Shown in pieces: positions 14,999 to 22,907 of a stretch of DNA of 64,000 nucleotides. Where the stretch lies: assembly GCA_045129695.1 (NCBI GenBank), contig JBGVJZ010000037.1:1-64000 (forward strand), in the 5' to 3' direction. The translations under genes and the position numbers were made by a program. This stretch comes from Eshraghiella sp045129695 (lineage in GTDB: Bacteria; Bacillota; Clostridia; Lachnospirales; Lachnospiraceae). Positions within the stretch are counted from its first letter, which is position 1, and each line of letters begins with the position of its first letter. Under the pieces are notes generated by a model. The model was not told the DNA's origin and did not search any database. It worked only from the letters and a program-made list of their open reading frames with translations.

Positions 14999-15910
14999 AT
15001 GGCAAATGAAATCAACAATAACTTAATTAACGCTACAGGAACTATTCCATACGGGCTTACTAATGACTGTATGTTTCATATGGTTTTCCAGAAGGATATG
15101 GTAGCACTTAAAGGTCTTATATGTGCTGTGCTCCACTTGGAGCCGGAAGATATAAGAGAGATAGAGGTATGCAATCCGTTGGAAGTTGGTAAAACAATGG
15201 ATTCGAAAAATTTCTTTCTTGATTTAAAAGTAAAATTTAATAATAATACGATTGTCAATCTTGAAATGCAGATAGTTAACAGAGGCAACTGGCCGGAGAG
15301 GTCATTGAGTTATTTATGTCGTAATTATGACAGTCTGGAAAAGGGTGAAGATTATAAGAACGTAAATAGTGCTGTGCATATTGGATTCATTAATTTTACA
15401 CTGTTTCCGGAAGAACCGGAATTCTGTGCTACATATATGATGTCTAACGTAAAAACTCACAGAATATATACTAGTAAATTCATACTCAAGGTGGTAGAAT
15501 TAAATCAAACAGCAATTGCTTCAGATGAGGACAAATATTACAATATTGACCGCTGGGCAAGGCTGTTTAAATCTACCACGTGGGAGGATATGAGAATGTG
15601 TGCAGGTGAAGATGAAGCAATGCAATCAGCGGTTAAGATGGTATATGAATATAATGAAGAAGAAGCAGTACGTGATATGTGTCGTGCACGCAGAGAGGCA
15701 GTTGCATTCGAAGAGTATATAAAACAGGAAAAAGAACGCTTGTTGGCAGAGAAAGAAGGACTTGAAGCCGAGAACACTCAGCTTGCGACAGAGAATACTC
15801 AGCTTGCGACAGAGAACACTCAGCTTGCGACAGAGAACACCCAGCTTGCGACAGAACTTGAAGCAGCAAAAGCAGAAATTGCACGCCTTAAGAGCGCTTT
15901 GGAAAAATAA
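14999..15910 (+). CDS. Rpn-family PD-(D/E)XK nuclease/putative transposase
   Basis: 303 residues from the ATG at 14999 (GGGGAGG upstream). The N-terminal ~200 residues match the recombination-promoting nuclease family: GLTNDCMFHMVFQKD, the PD-(D/E)XK core with FFLDLKVKF and the acidic-Gln VNLEMQIVN, then YYNIDRWARLF. The C-terminus is a long coiled coil ending in four near-identical TENTQLA heptads made by a 21-bp DNA repeat. Rpn proteins are DNA-cleaving and some are antiphage toxins restrained by an internal C-terminal product; I cannot confirm an internal start here. It sits among IS and toxin-antitoxin debris. Confidence 0.85.
   Translation: MANEINNNLINATGTIPYGLTNDCMFHMVFQKDMVALKGLICAVLHLEPEDIREIEVCNPLEVGKTMDSKNFFLDLKVKFNNNTIVNLEMQIVNRGNWPERSLSYLCRNYDSLEKGEDYKNVNSAVHIGFINFTLFPEEPEFCATYMMSNVKTHRIYTSKFILKVVELNQTAIASDEDKYYNIDRWARLFKSTTWEDMRMCAGEDEAMQSAVKMVYEYNEEEAVRDMCRARREAVAFEEYIKQEKERLLAEKEGLEAENTQLATENTQLATENTQLATENTQLATELEAAKAEIARLKSALEK
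15770..15853 (+). repeat. Tandem repeat, 4 x 21 bp, in the Rpn coiled-coil tail
   Basis: Four head-to-tail 21-bp units (15770, 15791, 15812, 15833), differing at only one base in copies 2 and 4, encode ENTQLAT repeats. Each unit is exactly one heptad, so copy-number change keeps frame and coiled-coil register. Confidence 0.92.
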
Positions 15911-15955
15911 TAATCATTAATATTCAGGAGAGAAAATTTGTACGAAGCAGAGCAT

Positions 15956-16168
15956 TTATGTGTTCTGCTTCATATTTATAACAAGGCATTTATATAGCAA
16001 TACAAAACCATCACCTTCCCATAGAAGTGCTTGTAGGCGATTCCTGTGTCTGCTACAAAATAAAAACATAGTATTTGAAAACGGATCAAGATGAAACTGA
16101 TGTTGCACAATTGCAGCCGGTCCGTCTGCCTTTCCGGTCTCTATGTATTTGAGAAATTCCTTCGTCAT
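15956..16168 (-). pseudogene. IS66 accessory protein (TnpB) fragment
   Basis: The minus strand encodes AIVQHQFHLDPFSNTMFLFC and then LLWEGDGFVLLYK, the conserved IS66 TnpB core. The expected C-terminal part is replaced by unrelated residues and the N-terminus is short, so only the middle of the gene remains. No tnpA or tnpC is adjacent. Confidence 0.75.
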
Positions 16169-16228
16169 TTCAATATCTGAAATTACGTTTGTTGGGAATA
16201 ATGTTATAGTTAGTGAAATTTTACAATA

Positions 16229-17527
16229 TTATTTTACCTCTTCATAAAATATATTTACAATTAATTCCTCAAATGCCGCTGTATCTAAATAGTATCTTTC
16301 ATATGTACGAGAGGTATCAATAGTACCGGCAGGTGTATATGTCTTTCCTAATGTGTATCCGGATGCTTCTGTTGCCAGATATAGCATCTCGTCCACACTC
16401 AAATCTGTAACAACATAATCTTTTATAATATTGTAAATATCAACTACTATGCCAGGATCATCTTTGATTGCAGCTATCCCCTGTTTCATAGCTTCTGATA
16501 AATACTGTTTTTGTCGTTCCAAACGTTTTGATGCGGTGTAGTGCTGGGTTATGTCTCGGAATCTTACATATGCATATGCTGACATACCATTTAATGTATA
16601 GGTCTTACCTTGTTCAAAAGTATATCCGTTACGGGAAAATGACTCTAATGACTGTAGTGACACTCCGCCTATGGCATCATTCAGCTCTGGAATAGCTCCC
16701 ATGTTAACGGAAGTTACAGAATGAATAGGCAGACCATAGAACAGTGTCGATATGGCGTTTTTTGCTCGTTCATTGCTAAGTTCCATTCCGTCACCAAAGC
16801 CATGCTGAAGACATATTTGGGCTCTTCCTGTTTGGACGAAATTGCCTTCTTTATCATAAATCCACAGTTTTGCAATGGTATCTCTGTGTACTGTAATAAG
16901 GTCTATTTTTTTAGTGTCCGGATTCATAACAACTAAATAAATTCCGTCTGATTGACCTCCGGATATACCATCTTTTGCTTTAACTGCTTTAGAATCTTTA
17001 TCTATTCCTAATATTAACAGGGTGAGGATGTCTTCATTATAAATGTATTTTTTTTCATTATATATTATATCATAATCATCGTTATCATTACCTTGAATGA
17101 TATTCCCTGTTACAGTTTCCACCGGCTCATAGTCTTCTTCTGAAGGTAGTGTCGGTTTGTGTGTAGAGGGTCCTGTAGTTCCGTTAGTATTTACGTATTC
17201 TCCTAATGTCGGAGTAGCAGTAGTCTCATGAGTGACATTATCTATGATCTCATTTTCGGGTTCTCCCATATTATCCAAATCTATTTCAATTTCAACATCT
17301 TCATCGGTTGAGTACTGCCCCCAATTTATACCATCTGAAGAATTGGCATTGTAAAGATTGTTTTTTCCATGTTCACGTATAACTATAAAACCTATAGCAA
17401 TAACAAGAATTAGCGATGTTATGGATACGCAAGCTGGTATCAGACCGATTTTTAAAAATCTGCTTTGTCTTATTCTGTCAATGCCGCTAAGTATTTTATT
17501 CTTAATTTTGTTCATTTCATAATCCAT
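16229..17527 (-). CDS. LytR-CpsA-Psr (LCP) family wall-polymer transferase
   Basis: About 432 residues. A short cytoplasmic N-terminus is followed by a membrane anchor (~35-58: IGLIPACVSITSLILVIA), a Thr/Glu-rich linker of roughly 110 residues, and a C-terminal LCP catalytic domain. LCP motifs are ILGIDKDSK, GQSDGIYLVVMNPDTKKIDL, LITVHRDT, AQICLQHGFG, GLPIHSVTSVNMGAIPELND and YVRFRDI...RLERQKQYL. LCP enzymes move polyprenyl-linked glycopolymers onto peptidoglycan outside the membrane. I chose a start near 17527 because upstream codons (from 17563) lack a site. The gene stands alone upstream of the phosphonate island, and may attach its decorated polymer to the wall (inference). Confidence 0.85.
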   Translation of the reverse strand: MDYEMNKIKNKILSGIDRIRQSRFLKIGLIPACVSITSLILVIAIGFIVIREHGKNNLYNANSSDGINWGQYSTDEDVEIEIDLDNMGEPENEIIDNVTHETTATPTLGEYVNTNGTTGPSTHKPTLPSEEDYEPVETVTGNIIQGNDNDDYDIIYNEKKYIYNEDILTLLILGIDKDSKAVKAKDGISGGQSDGIYLVVMNPDTKKIDLITVHRDTIAKLWIYDKEGNFVQTGRAQICLQHGFGDGMELSNERAKNAISTLFYGLPIHSVTSVNMGAIPELNDAIGGVSLQSLESFSRNGYTFEQGKTYTLNGMSAYAYVRFRDITQHYTASKRLERQKQYLSEAMKQGIAAIKDDPGIVVDIYNIIKDYVVTDLSVDEMLYLATEASGYTLGKTYTPAGTIDTSRTYERYYLDTAAFEELIVNIFYEEVK

Positions 17528-17639
17528 ACCTTTCGCTCTTTTTGAATAGATAAATATTATCACACATTAGTTTTGATTATAAAATTCTTTTGAAATGTTA
17601 TCACGGTTAGTGAAGCTTTGCAATTTCTTTTTGTCTTAT

Positions 17640-17930
17640 TTACCTTCTTTTCTCCCTATATTTTGTTACGAGTATTCTTATTGAATCCTTTTCATCTTCG
17701 GTTAAATCAGAAATATCTAACATCTGACGATTTTCAAAACCAAGAATATAATCTGTAGATACATGAAAGTACGCAGAGTATTGTTTTAGTACGGCATATG
17801 ACGGTTTACGGTCACCGGATTCATAAGATGATATGGAACTGATTCCAAGCCCGAACACATCCGCTAATTGCTGCTGTGTGAGTTTTCTGTCTTTTCTAAG
17901 CTTCTTTAAGCGATTATTAATTTCTATCAT
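17640..17930 (-). CDS. XRE-family regulator 1 (divergent from phosphonate operon)
   Basis: A 96-residue repressor-like protein with an N-terminal helix-turn-helix (KLRKDRKLTQQQLADVFG, then SSISSYESGDRKPSYAVL) and a conserved STDYILGFENR tail helix. A GGAGG site precedes the ATG. It is clearly paralogous to the gene at 22475-22762 (LTQQQLAELFG, TDYILGLDKR); the two bracket the phosphonate operon. It is transcribed away from the PEP mutase gene, and a TTCAC-N5-GTGAA palindrome in the shared intergenic region is the likely operator. Control of the phosphonate operon is inference from position. Confidence 0.85.
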   Translation of the reverse strand: MIEINNRLKKLRKDRKLTQQQLADVFGLGISSISSYESGDRKPSYAVLKQYSAYFHVSTDYILGFENRQMLDISDLTEDEKDSIRILVTKYREKRR

Positions 17931-17980
17931 AAAGTTATCCTCCGTAACACCGACTTTACAATTAGTGTAGATGAATGCAC

Positions 17981-17995
17981 TTCACAGTTGGTGAA
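17981..17995. promoter_or_regulatory. Palindromic operator TTCAC-N5-GTGAA
   Basis: TTCACAGTTGGTGAA, followed on the minus strand by ATTCATCTACACTA. The same arrangement recurs upstream of the paralogous regulator at 22818-22832. It lies between the two divergent transcription units. Confidence 0.7.
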
Positions 17996-18010
17996 AAAAG
18001 GAAAATATAA

Positions 18011-18039
18011 TTGAACATGGTCATGAAAAATGAGATAAT
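18011..18039 (+). promoter_or_regulatory. Sigma-A-type promoter of the phosphonate operon
   Basis: TTGAAC and GATAAT separated by 17 bases, 58 bases before the PEP mutase start and just downstream of the palindromic operator. Confidence 0.6.
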
Positions 18040-18096
18040 AAAAAATACTTAAAAGTGTAACTGATTTTAATATATGTGTAGACAAGGAGGCTGTAC

Positions 18097-20103
18097 ATGA
18101 AAGCATTAATTCTTAATTCAGGAATGGGACGCAGAATGGGCGAACTCACCTGTGAACAACCCAAATGCATGACTGAAATATCAGATGGTAACACAATTCT
18201 TGGCAGACAGCTTAAACAGCTTGTGAATTATGGAATAGATGAAATTGTGATTACAACAGGATATTTTGATAAAATATTAGTAGAGTACTGCAACAGCCTT
18301 AATCTGCCGGTTCAGCTTACCTTTGTAAATAATCCGTTATATGAAAATACAAATTATATATATTCAATTTATTGTGCGGGAGAATATCTGGAGGATGATA
18401 TCCTGCTTCTGCATGGGGATTTGGTGTTTGATGATTTGCTATTGAAGGGCGTTTTAGAATGTGAAAAAAGCTGTATGGCAGTAAGCTCTGTCATGCCACT
18501 TCCGGATAAAGACTTCAAAGCTGTAGTTTTGGATGGAAGAATAAGGAGTGTAGGAATAGATTTTTGGGTCAATGCAGTAGCAGCACAGCCATTATATAAG
18601 CTTAATAAAAAGGACTGGCTTGTATGGCTTAATGAAATTATACGATTCTGTGAAGACGGACAGAGAAGCTGTTACGCTGAAAATGCTTTTAATAATGTCT
18701 CATCAGAATGTAATATTATTCCCTATGATTGCCGGAATATTTTATGCAATGAAATAGACAATCCCAAAGACTTGGAATCTGTAAATACGAGATTAGAAGC
18801 AATCCGGAACAGAACTGTGTATATGTGTTTCTCAACGGATATAATTCACAGCGGACATATATCGCTAATCCGTAAAGCAGCAGGGCTTGGAAAACTGATT
18901 GTCGGAGTTTTATCAGATGAGGCGGTTGTCAGCTATAAGAGATTTCCGTTGTTGCCGTTTTCTGAACGGAAAATAATGTTTGAAAATCTGACGAATGTAC
19001 ATCAGGTTGTTGCACAAAATACTCTAAGCTATACAGATAATATCAGAATGCTTAAGCCTGATTTGGTGGTTCATGGAGATGACTGGATAAACAGTATACA
19101 GACCTTTATCAGAGAAGAGGTAATTGAAGAATTATCGGAATATGGGGGAAAGCTTATAGAATTTCCTTATACATATAATGAGACTTTTACACAGCTTGAG
19201 AGAAGAGCAAGAGCTGATTTATCAACTCCCGATGCCAGAAGGAGCCGTTTGAGAAAAGTGCTTGCAATGAAGGACTTTGCAACAGCATTGGAAGCGCATA
19301 GCGGACTAAGCGGACTTATTGCAGAGAATACCGTTGTATATCAGAATGGCGGTGCAAGGCAGTTTGATGCAATGTGGGTTAGCTCGCTTTGCGATTCAAC
19401 CCAGAAAGGCAAGCCGGATATTGAACTGGTGGACATGACCTCAAGATTCCGTACAGTGGATGATATTATGGAGGTTACTACCAAACCGATTATCTTTGAC
19501 GGTGATACAGGCGGACTTACGGAGCATTTTGCATATACAGTGAGAACACTGGAGCGTATGGGAGTATCTATGGTAATCATAGAGGACAAAACCGGTCTTA
19601 AGAAAAATTCATTGTTTGGAACAGAGGTGGCACAGACGCAGGCAGAGATTAAGGAATTCTGTGAGAAAATCATGGCAGGCAAAAAAGCACAGAAGACCAA
19701 AGAGTTTATGATTTGTGCCAGAATAGAAAGTCTTATTCTGGAAAAGGGAATAGAAGATGCGTTGAAGAGGGCGGAGGCATATGTTGAAGCCGGTGCGGAT
19801 GCAATTATGATTCACAGCAGACAGAAGGAACCCTCAGAAATTTTTGATTTTGTTGGGAGGTTCAGAAAAACAGATAGGATAACACCTATTGTGGTTGTCC
19901 CGACCTCCTTCAATCAGGTTACGGAGGAGGAATTTCAGGAAAGAGGCGTTAATGTGGTTATCTATGCTAATCATCTTACGAGAAGCGGATTTCCTGCAAT
20001 GCAAAACACAGCAAAGCTTATCCTTGAAAAGCATCGTTCAAAAGAATGTGATGATAACTGTATGTCTTTTGAGGAGATAATAAGATTAATTCCGGAGGAA
20101 TAG
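18097..20103 (+). CDS. aepX: Trifunctional nucleotidyltransferase - cytidylyltransferase - phosphoenolpyruvate mutase
   Basis: A 668-residue three-domain fusion. Residues 1-~235 are an NTP-transferase domain (LNSGMGRRMGE loop, HGDLVFDD). Residues ~238-365 are a second, CTP-transferase-like domain with HSGH (251-254) and VHGDDW. Residues ~385-668 are PEP mutase with the diagnostic EDKTGLKKNS at 496-505, Asp residues in FDGDTGG and the conserved GADAIMIHSR. PEP mutase converts PEP to phosphonopyruvate, making the C-P bond. NTase domains beside it usually attach CMP to a phosphonate so that it can be transferred to a glycan or lipid. AepX-NTase fusions are known, but two different nucleotidyltransferase folds in one chain is unusual. 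First gene of a three-gene operon. Confidence 0.9.
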   Translation: MKALILNSGMGRRMGELTCEQPKCMTEISDGNTILGRQLKQLVNYGIDEIVITTGYFDKILVEYCNSLNLPVQLTFVNNPLYENTNYIYSIYCAGEYLEDDILLLHGDLVFDDLLLKGVLECEKSCMAVSSVMPLPDKDFKAVVLDGRIRSVGIDFWVNAVAAQPLYKLNKKDWLVWLNEIIRFCEDGQRSCYAENAFNNVSSECNIIPYDCRNILCNEIDNPKDLESVNTRLEAIRNRTVYMCFSTDIIHSGHISLIRKAAGLGKLIVGVLSDEAVVSYKRFPLLPFSERKIMFENLTNVHQVVAQNTLSYTDNIRMLKPDLVVHGDDWINSIQTFIREEVIEELSEYGGKLIEFPYTYNETFTQLERRARADLSTPDARRSRLRKVLAMKDFATALEAHSGLSGLIAENTVVYQNGGARQFDAMWVSSLCDSTQKGKPDIELVDMTSRFRTVDDIMEVTTKPIIFDGDTGGLTEHFAYTVRTLERMGVSMVIIEDKTGLKKNSLFGTEVAQTQAEIKEFCEKIMAGKKAQKTKEFMICARIESLILEKGIEDALKRAEAYVEAGADAIMIHSRQKEPSEIFDFVGRFRKTDRITPIVVVPTSFNQVTEEEFQERGVNVVIYANHLTRSGFPAMQNTAKLILEKHRSKECDDNCMSFEEIIRLIPEE

Positions 20104-20107
20104 AATT

Positions 20108-21211
20108 TTGAGTGAACAGATAATTTTAAAATCTGACAATAACTATATAGAGCTTGATAATTATTTGAAATCGTCGAACATTAAGAGGCCTTTGCTGGTG
20201 TGCGGTAAATCAATAGAGCTTTTGACGATTGGCAGACATATGAGGGAGTTAGATAATATAGTAAGATTCATGGATTTTGAGCCTAATCCTTCATATGATT
20301 CTGTTGTTAAGGGTGTGGAGATTTTTAACACCAATAAATGTGACGGCGTTATCGCCATTGGTGGTGGAAGTGCAATGGATGTCGCAAAATGTATTAAACT
20401 TTTTGCAAATTTGGACAGTACGAAGGATTATTTAGAGCAGGAGCCTGTTGCTAATGATATTCCGTTAATTGCAATGCCTACCACAGCCGGTTCCGGCAGT
20501 GAATCAACCAGATATGCAGTTATATATTATAGAGGGGAGAAATACTCCGTTACTGACAGCGAATGTATTCCAAAGGCAGTAATTATGGACTCTTCGGTAT
20601 TGAAAACTCTGTCCGGATATCAGAGAAAATCAACAATGCTTGATGCCTTATGCCATGCAATTGAATCATATTGGTCAGTTAACTCCAATGATTTAAGTAA
20701 GGAATATTCAAGACAGGCTATCAGAATGATACTGGATAATATGGATGCATATTTACAAAATGATGATATCGCAAATGAAAGCATGCTTATTGCATCCAAT
20801 CTCGCAGGTAAAGCTATTAATATCACAGCTACAACAGCAGGTCATGCAATGAGCTATAAAATAACGGGCTTGTACGATGTTGCTCATGGACAGGCAGTTG
20901 CAATGTGTGTAGCAGAAATCTGGAAATATATGTTAGACAATATCAATCGCTGCACAGATGAGAGAGGATGTGAATATTTATCGACAGTATTTGATGAACT
21001 GGCGGAGATATTCGGATGCCTTACACAGATGGAGGCGGCAGATAAATTTTCAGAAATATATTACAGTCTTAATCTGCCATACCCTTCTGTCAGAGAGGAA
21101 GAATGGGATATACTTGCAGGTTCGGTTAATGAACGAAGACTTAGGAATAATCCGGTTAAATTAGATTGGGATACACTTAATATGTTGTATCACAAAATCT
21201 TATGTCAGTAG
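20108..21211 (+). CDS. Iron-type alcohol dehydrogenase, probable phosphonoacetaldehyde reductase
   Basis: A 367-residue member of the Fe-dependent alcohol dehydrogenase family starting at TTG (GGAGG 9 bases upstream, 4 bases after the PEP mutase stop). The dinucleotide-binding GGGSAMDVAK, the PTTAGSGSE motif and the metal ligands in DALCHAIESYWS, TAGHAMSY and VAHGQAVAM are all present. Sandwiched between PEP mutase and phosphonopyruvate decarboxylase, it most likely reduces phosphonoacetaldehyde to 2-hydroxyethylphosphonate, the role of PhpC-type enzymes. There is no AEP transaminase in the operon, which favours hydroxyethyl- over aminoethylphosphonate. Substrate is inferred from context. Confidence 0.85.
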   Translation: MSEQIILKSDNNYIELDNYLKSSNIKRPLLVCGKSIELLTIGRHMRELDNIVRFMDFEPNPSYDSVVKGVEIFNTNKCDGVIAIGGGSAMDVAKCIKLFANLDSTKDYLEQEPVANDIPLIAMPTTAGSGSESTRYAVIYYRGEKYSVTDSECIPKAVIMDSSVLKTLSGYQRKSTMLDALCHAIESYWSVNSNDLSKEYSRQAIRMILDNMDAYLQNDDIANESMLIASNLAGKAINITATTAGHAMSYKITGLYDVAHGQAVAMCVAEIWKYMLDNINRCTDERGCEYLSTVFDELAEIFGCLTQMEAADKFSEIYYSLNLPYPSVREEEWDILAGSVNERRLRNNPVKLDWDTLNMLYHKILCQ

Positions 21212-21232
21212 TTTACAGAGGAAGAATTAATT

Positions 21233-22360
21233 ATGAAGGTTGAAAAATTTGTTGAAATACTTGGAGCTGATTTTTATACCGGAGTGCCGGATTCACAGCT
21301 ACAGGCTCTTTGCAATTATTTAATGGAGAGATATGGAATTGATTTCCGGCATCATATAATTGCAGCTAACGAGGGTAATTGTACAGCTTTGGCAGCAGGA
21401 TATCATCTTGCAACGGGTAAGATTCCTGTTGTGTATATGCAGAATAGCGGTGAGGGCAATATTATTAATCCTGTTGCATCACTACTCAATGATAAGGTTT
21501 ATGCGATTCCATGTATTTTTGTAATAGGCTGGCGTGGTGAACCGGGTGTGCATGATGAACCACAGCATATTTATCAGGGAGAGGTAACAATTAAGCTGCT
21601 TGAAGATATGGGTATTGAATCATTCATAATCGGCAAAGACACAACTGAGGAAGAGCTTAAGGATACAATGGAAGGCTTCAGGCCGCTTCTTAATAAGGGT
21701 AAAAATACAGCATTTGTTATTCGCAAGGGTGCATTGGAATATGATGGAATGGTGGAGTATAAAAACGATAATGTAATGCTTAGAGAGGATATCATCAGAC
21801 ATATTACGGATGTATCCGGTGAGGACCCTGTTATTTCCACCACCGGCAAAGCAAGCCGGGAGTTATTTGAGATAAGAGCCAAGAATGGTCAGAGCCATAA
21901 ATATGATTTTCTGACAGTAGGTTCGATGGGACACAGCTCCTCCATTGCGCTCGGAGCTGCATTAAATAAGCCCGACAGAAGATTCTGGTGCATTGACGGT
22001 GATGGTGCGGCACTTATGCATATGGGAGCAATGGCACTGATAGGCTCCAATAAGCCTGCAAATCTTATTCATATCCTTATTAATAACGGAGCACATGAGA
22101 CTGTTGGGGGAATGCCTACAGTTGCGTCAGATGTTGACATGGTTGCGATTGCAAAAGCCTGCGGTTATCCAAACGCAGTTCAAGTGGACAATTTTGATAG
22201 TCTTGACAGAGAATTGAAGAATGCAAAGGAGCGCAATGAGCTTTCTTTCATTGAAATTATGTGTTCAATTGGTGCAAGGGAAGATTTGGGAAGACCTACA
22301 ACTACTGCATTAGAGAACAAAGAGGCTTTTATGGAGTATTTGCAATTGCAACACAGTTAA
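21233..22360 (+). CDS. aepY: Phosphonopyruvate decarboxylase
   Basis: A 375-residue thiamine-diphosphate enzyme. The N-terminal FYTGVPDSQLQALCNY and HIIAANEGNCTALAAGYHLA segment is typical of the family, with its catalytic Glu. The C-terminal cofactor site reads GDGAALMHMGAMALIG then LINNGAHETVGGMPT. It removes CO2 from phosphonopyruvate to give phosphonoacetaldehyde, the irreversible step that pulls the unfavourable PEP mutase reaction forward. It lies 22 bases after the dehydrogenase with an AGGAAG site. Full length, all motifs present. Confidence 0.93.
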   Translation: MKVEKFVEILGADFYTGVPDSQLQALCNYLMERYGIDFRHHIIAANEGNCTALAAGYHLATGKIPVVYMQNSGEGNIINPVASLLNDKVYAIPCIFVIGWRGEPGVHDEPQHIYQGEVTIKLLEDMGIESFIIGKDTTEEELKDTMEGFRPLLNKGKNTAFVIRKGALEYDGMVEYKNDNVMLREDIIRHITDVSGEDPVISTTGKASRELFEIRAKNGQSHKYDFLTVGSMGHSSSIALGAALNKPDRRFWCIDGDGAALMHMGAMALIGSNKPANLIHILINNGAHETVGGMPTVASDVDMVAIAKACGYPNAVQVDNFDSLDRELKNAKERNELSFIEIMCSIGAREDLGRPTTTALENKEAFMEYLQLQHS

Positions 22361-22428
22361 CATTGATTGTAATGTATGGCGGATAAGAAGCCGCTAAAGA
22401 CAATTTCCTTGAAGCAATAGAGCAAAAT

Positions 22429-22459
22429 AACTGTAGTTTGCACGAAGCAGACTACAGTT
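22429..22459. terminator. Bidirectional terminator between aepY and the second XRE gene
   Basis: Perfect 9-bp stem AACTGTAGT/ACTACAGTT with a 13-base loop and T/A-rich flanks on both sides, placed between convergent genes. Confidence 0.7.
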
Positions 22460-22474
22460 ATTTAATTAATGCTT

Positions 22475-22762
22475 TTATTTTTTGGCTCTGTACTCACTTA
22501 TGAGTAATTGGATTGAATCGATTTCTGATTTGCTTAAATCACTTATATCGATGCTATTGCGTTTGTCGAGTCCAAGAATATAATCGGTTGTTACATGAAA
22601 ATGACTGGCATATTTTCTAAGAATCTCATAAGATGGTTTACGTGAACCCGATTCATAAGTTGAGATTGAGCTCAAAGCAGTACCGAAAAGTTCTGCAAGC
22701 TGTTGCTGAGTAAGCTTGTTATCAATTCGTAGCTGTTTTAAACGTGCACCCATGTTAATCAT
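22475..22762 (-). CDS. XRE-family regulator 2 (divergent from GT2 gene)
   Basis: A 95-residue protein with the same architecture as the XRE protein at 17640-17930: helix-turn-helix KQLRIDNKLTQQQLAELFG, then SSISTYESGSRKPSYEIL, VTTDYILGLDKR and a C-terminal helix. GGAGG lies 10 bases before the first ATG. It is convergent with aepY and divergent from the glycosyltransferase at 22908. The upstream TTTAC-N5-GTAAA palindrome matches the one at 17981, so the two regulators may recognise each other's sites. Confidence 0.85.
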   Translation of the reverse strand: MINMGARLKQLRIDNKLTQQQLAELFGTALSSISTYESGSRKPSYEILRKYASHFHVTTDYILGLDKRNSIDISDLSKSEIDSIQLLISEYRAKK

Positions 22763-22817
22763 TATTTAACTTCCTCCAAAGATGTATTTAATCTGTTTAT
22801 AGTGTAGATAAAATTGT

Positions 22818-22832
22818 TTTACATTCGGTAAA
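22818..22832. promoter_or_regulatory. Palindromic operator TTTAC-N5-GTAAA
   Basis: TTTACATTCGGTAAA, followed on the minus strand by ATTTTATCTACACTA, matches position by position the site at 17981-17995 and lies between regulator 2 and the GT2 gene. Confidence 0.7.
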
Positions 22833-22907
22833 GAATACAAAAATACTTCATTTTTTCAGGGATTTGTTCTATAATTAAGCGTATAATATGAAAGGGCCTG
22901 ATATAGT

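Noticed and set aside
15770..15853. Short regularly repeated units suggesting a CRISPR-like array
   Set aside because: The units are contiguous with no spacers, in frame with the Rpn gene, and each encodes one coiled-coil heptad.
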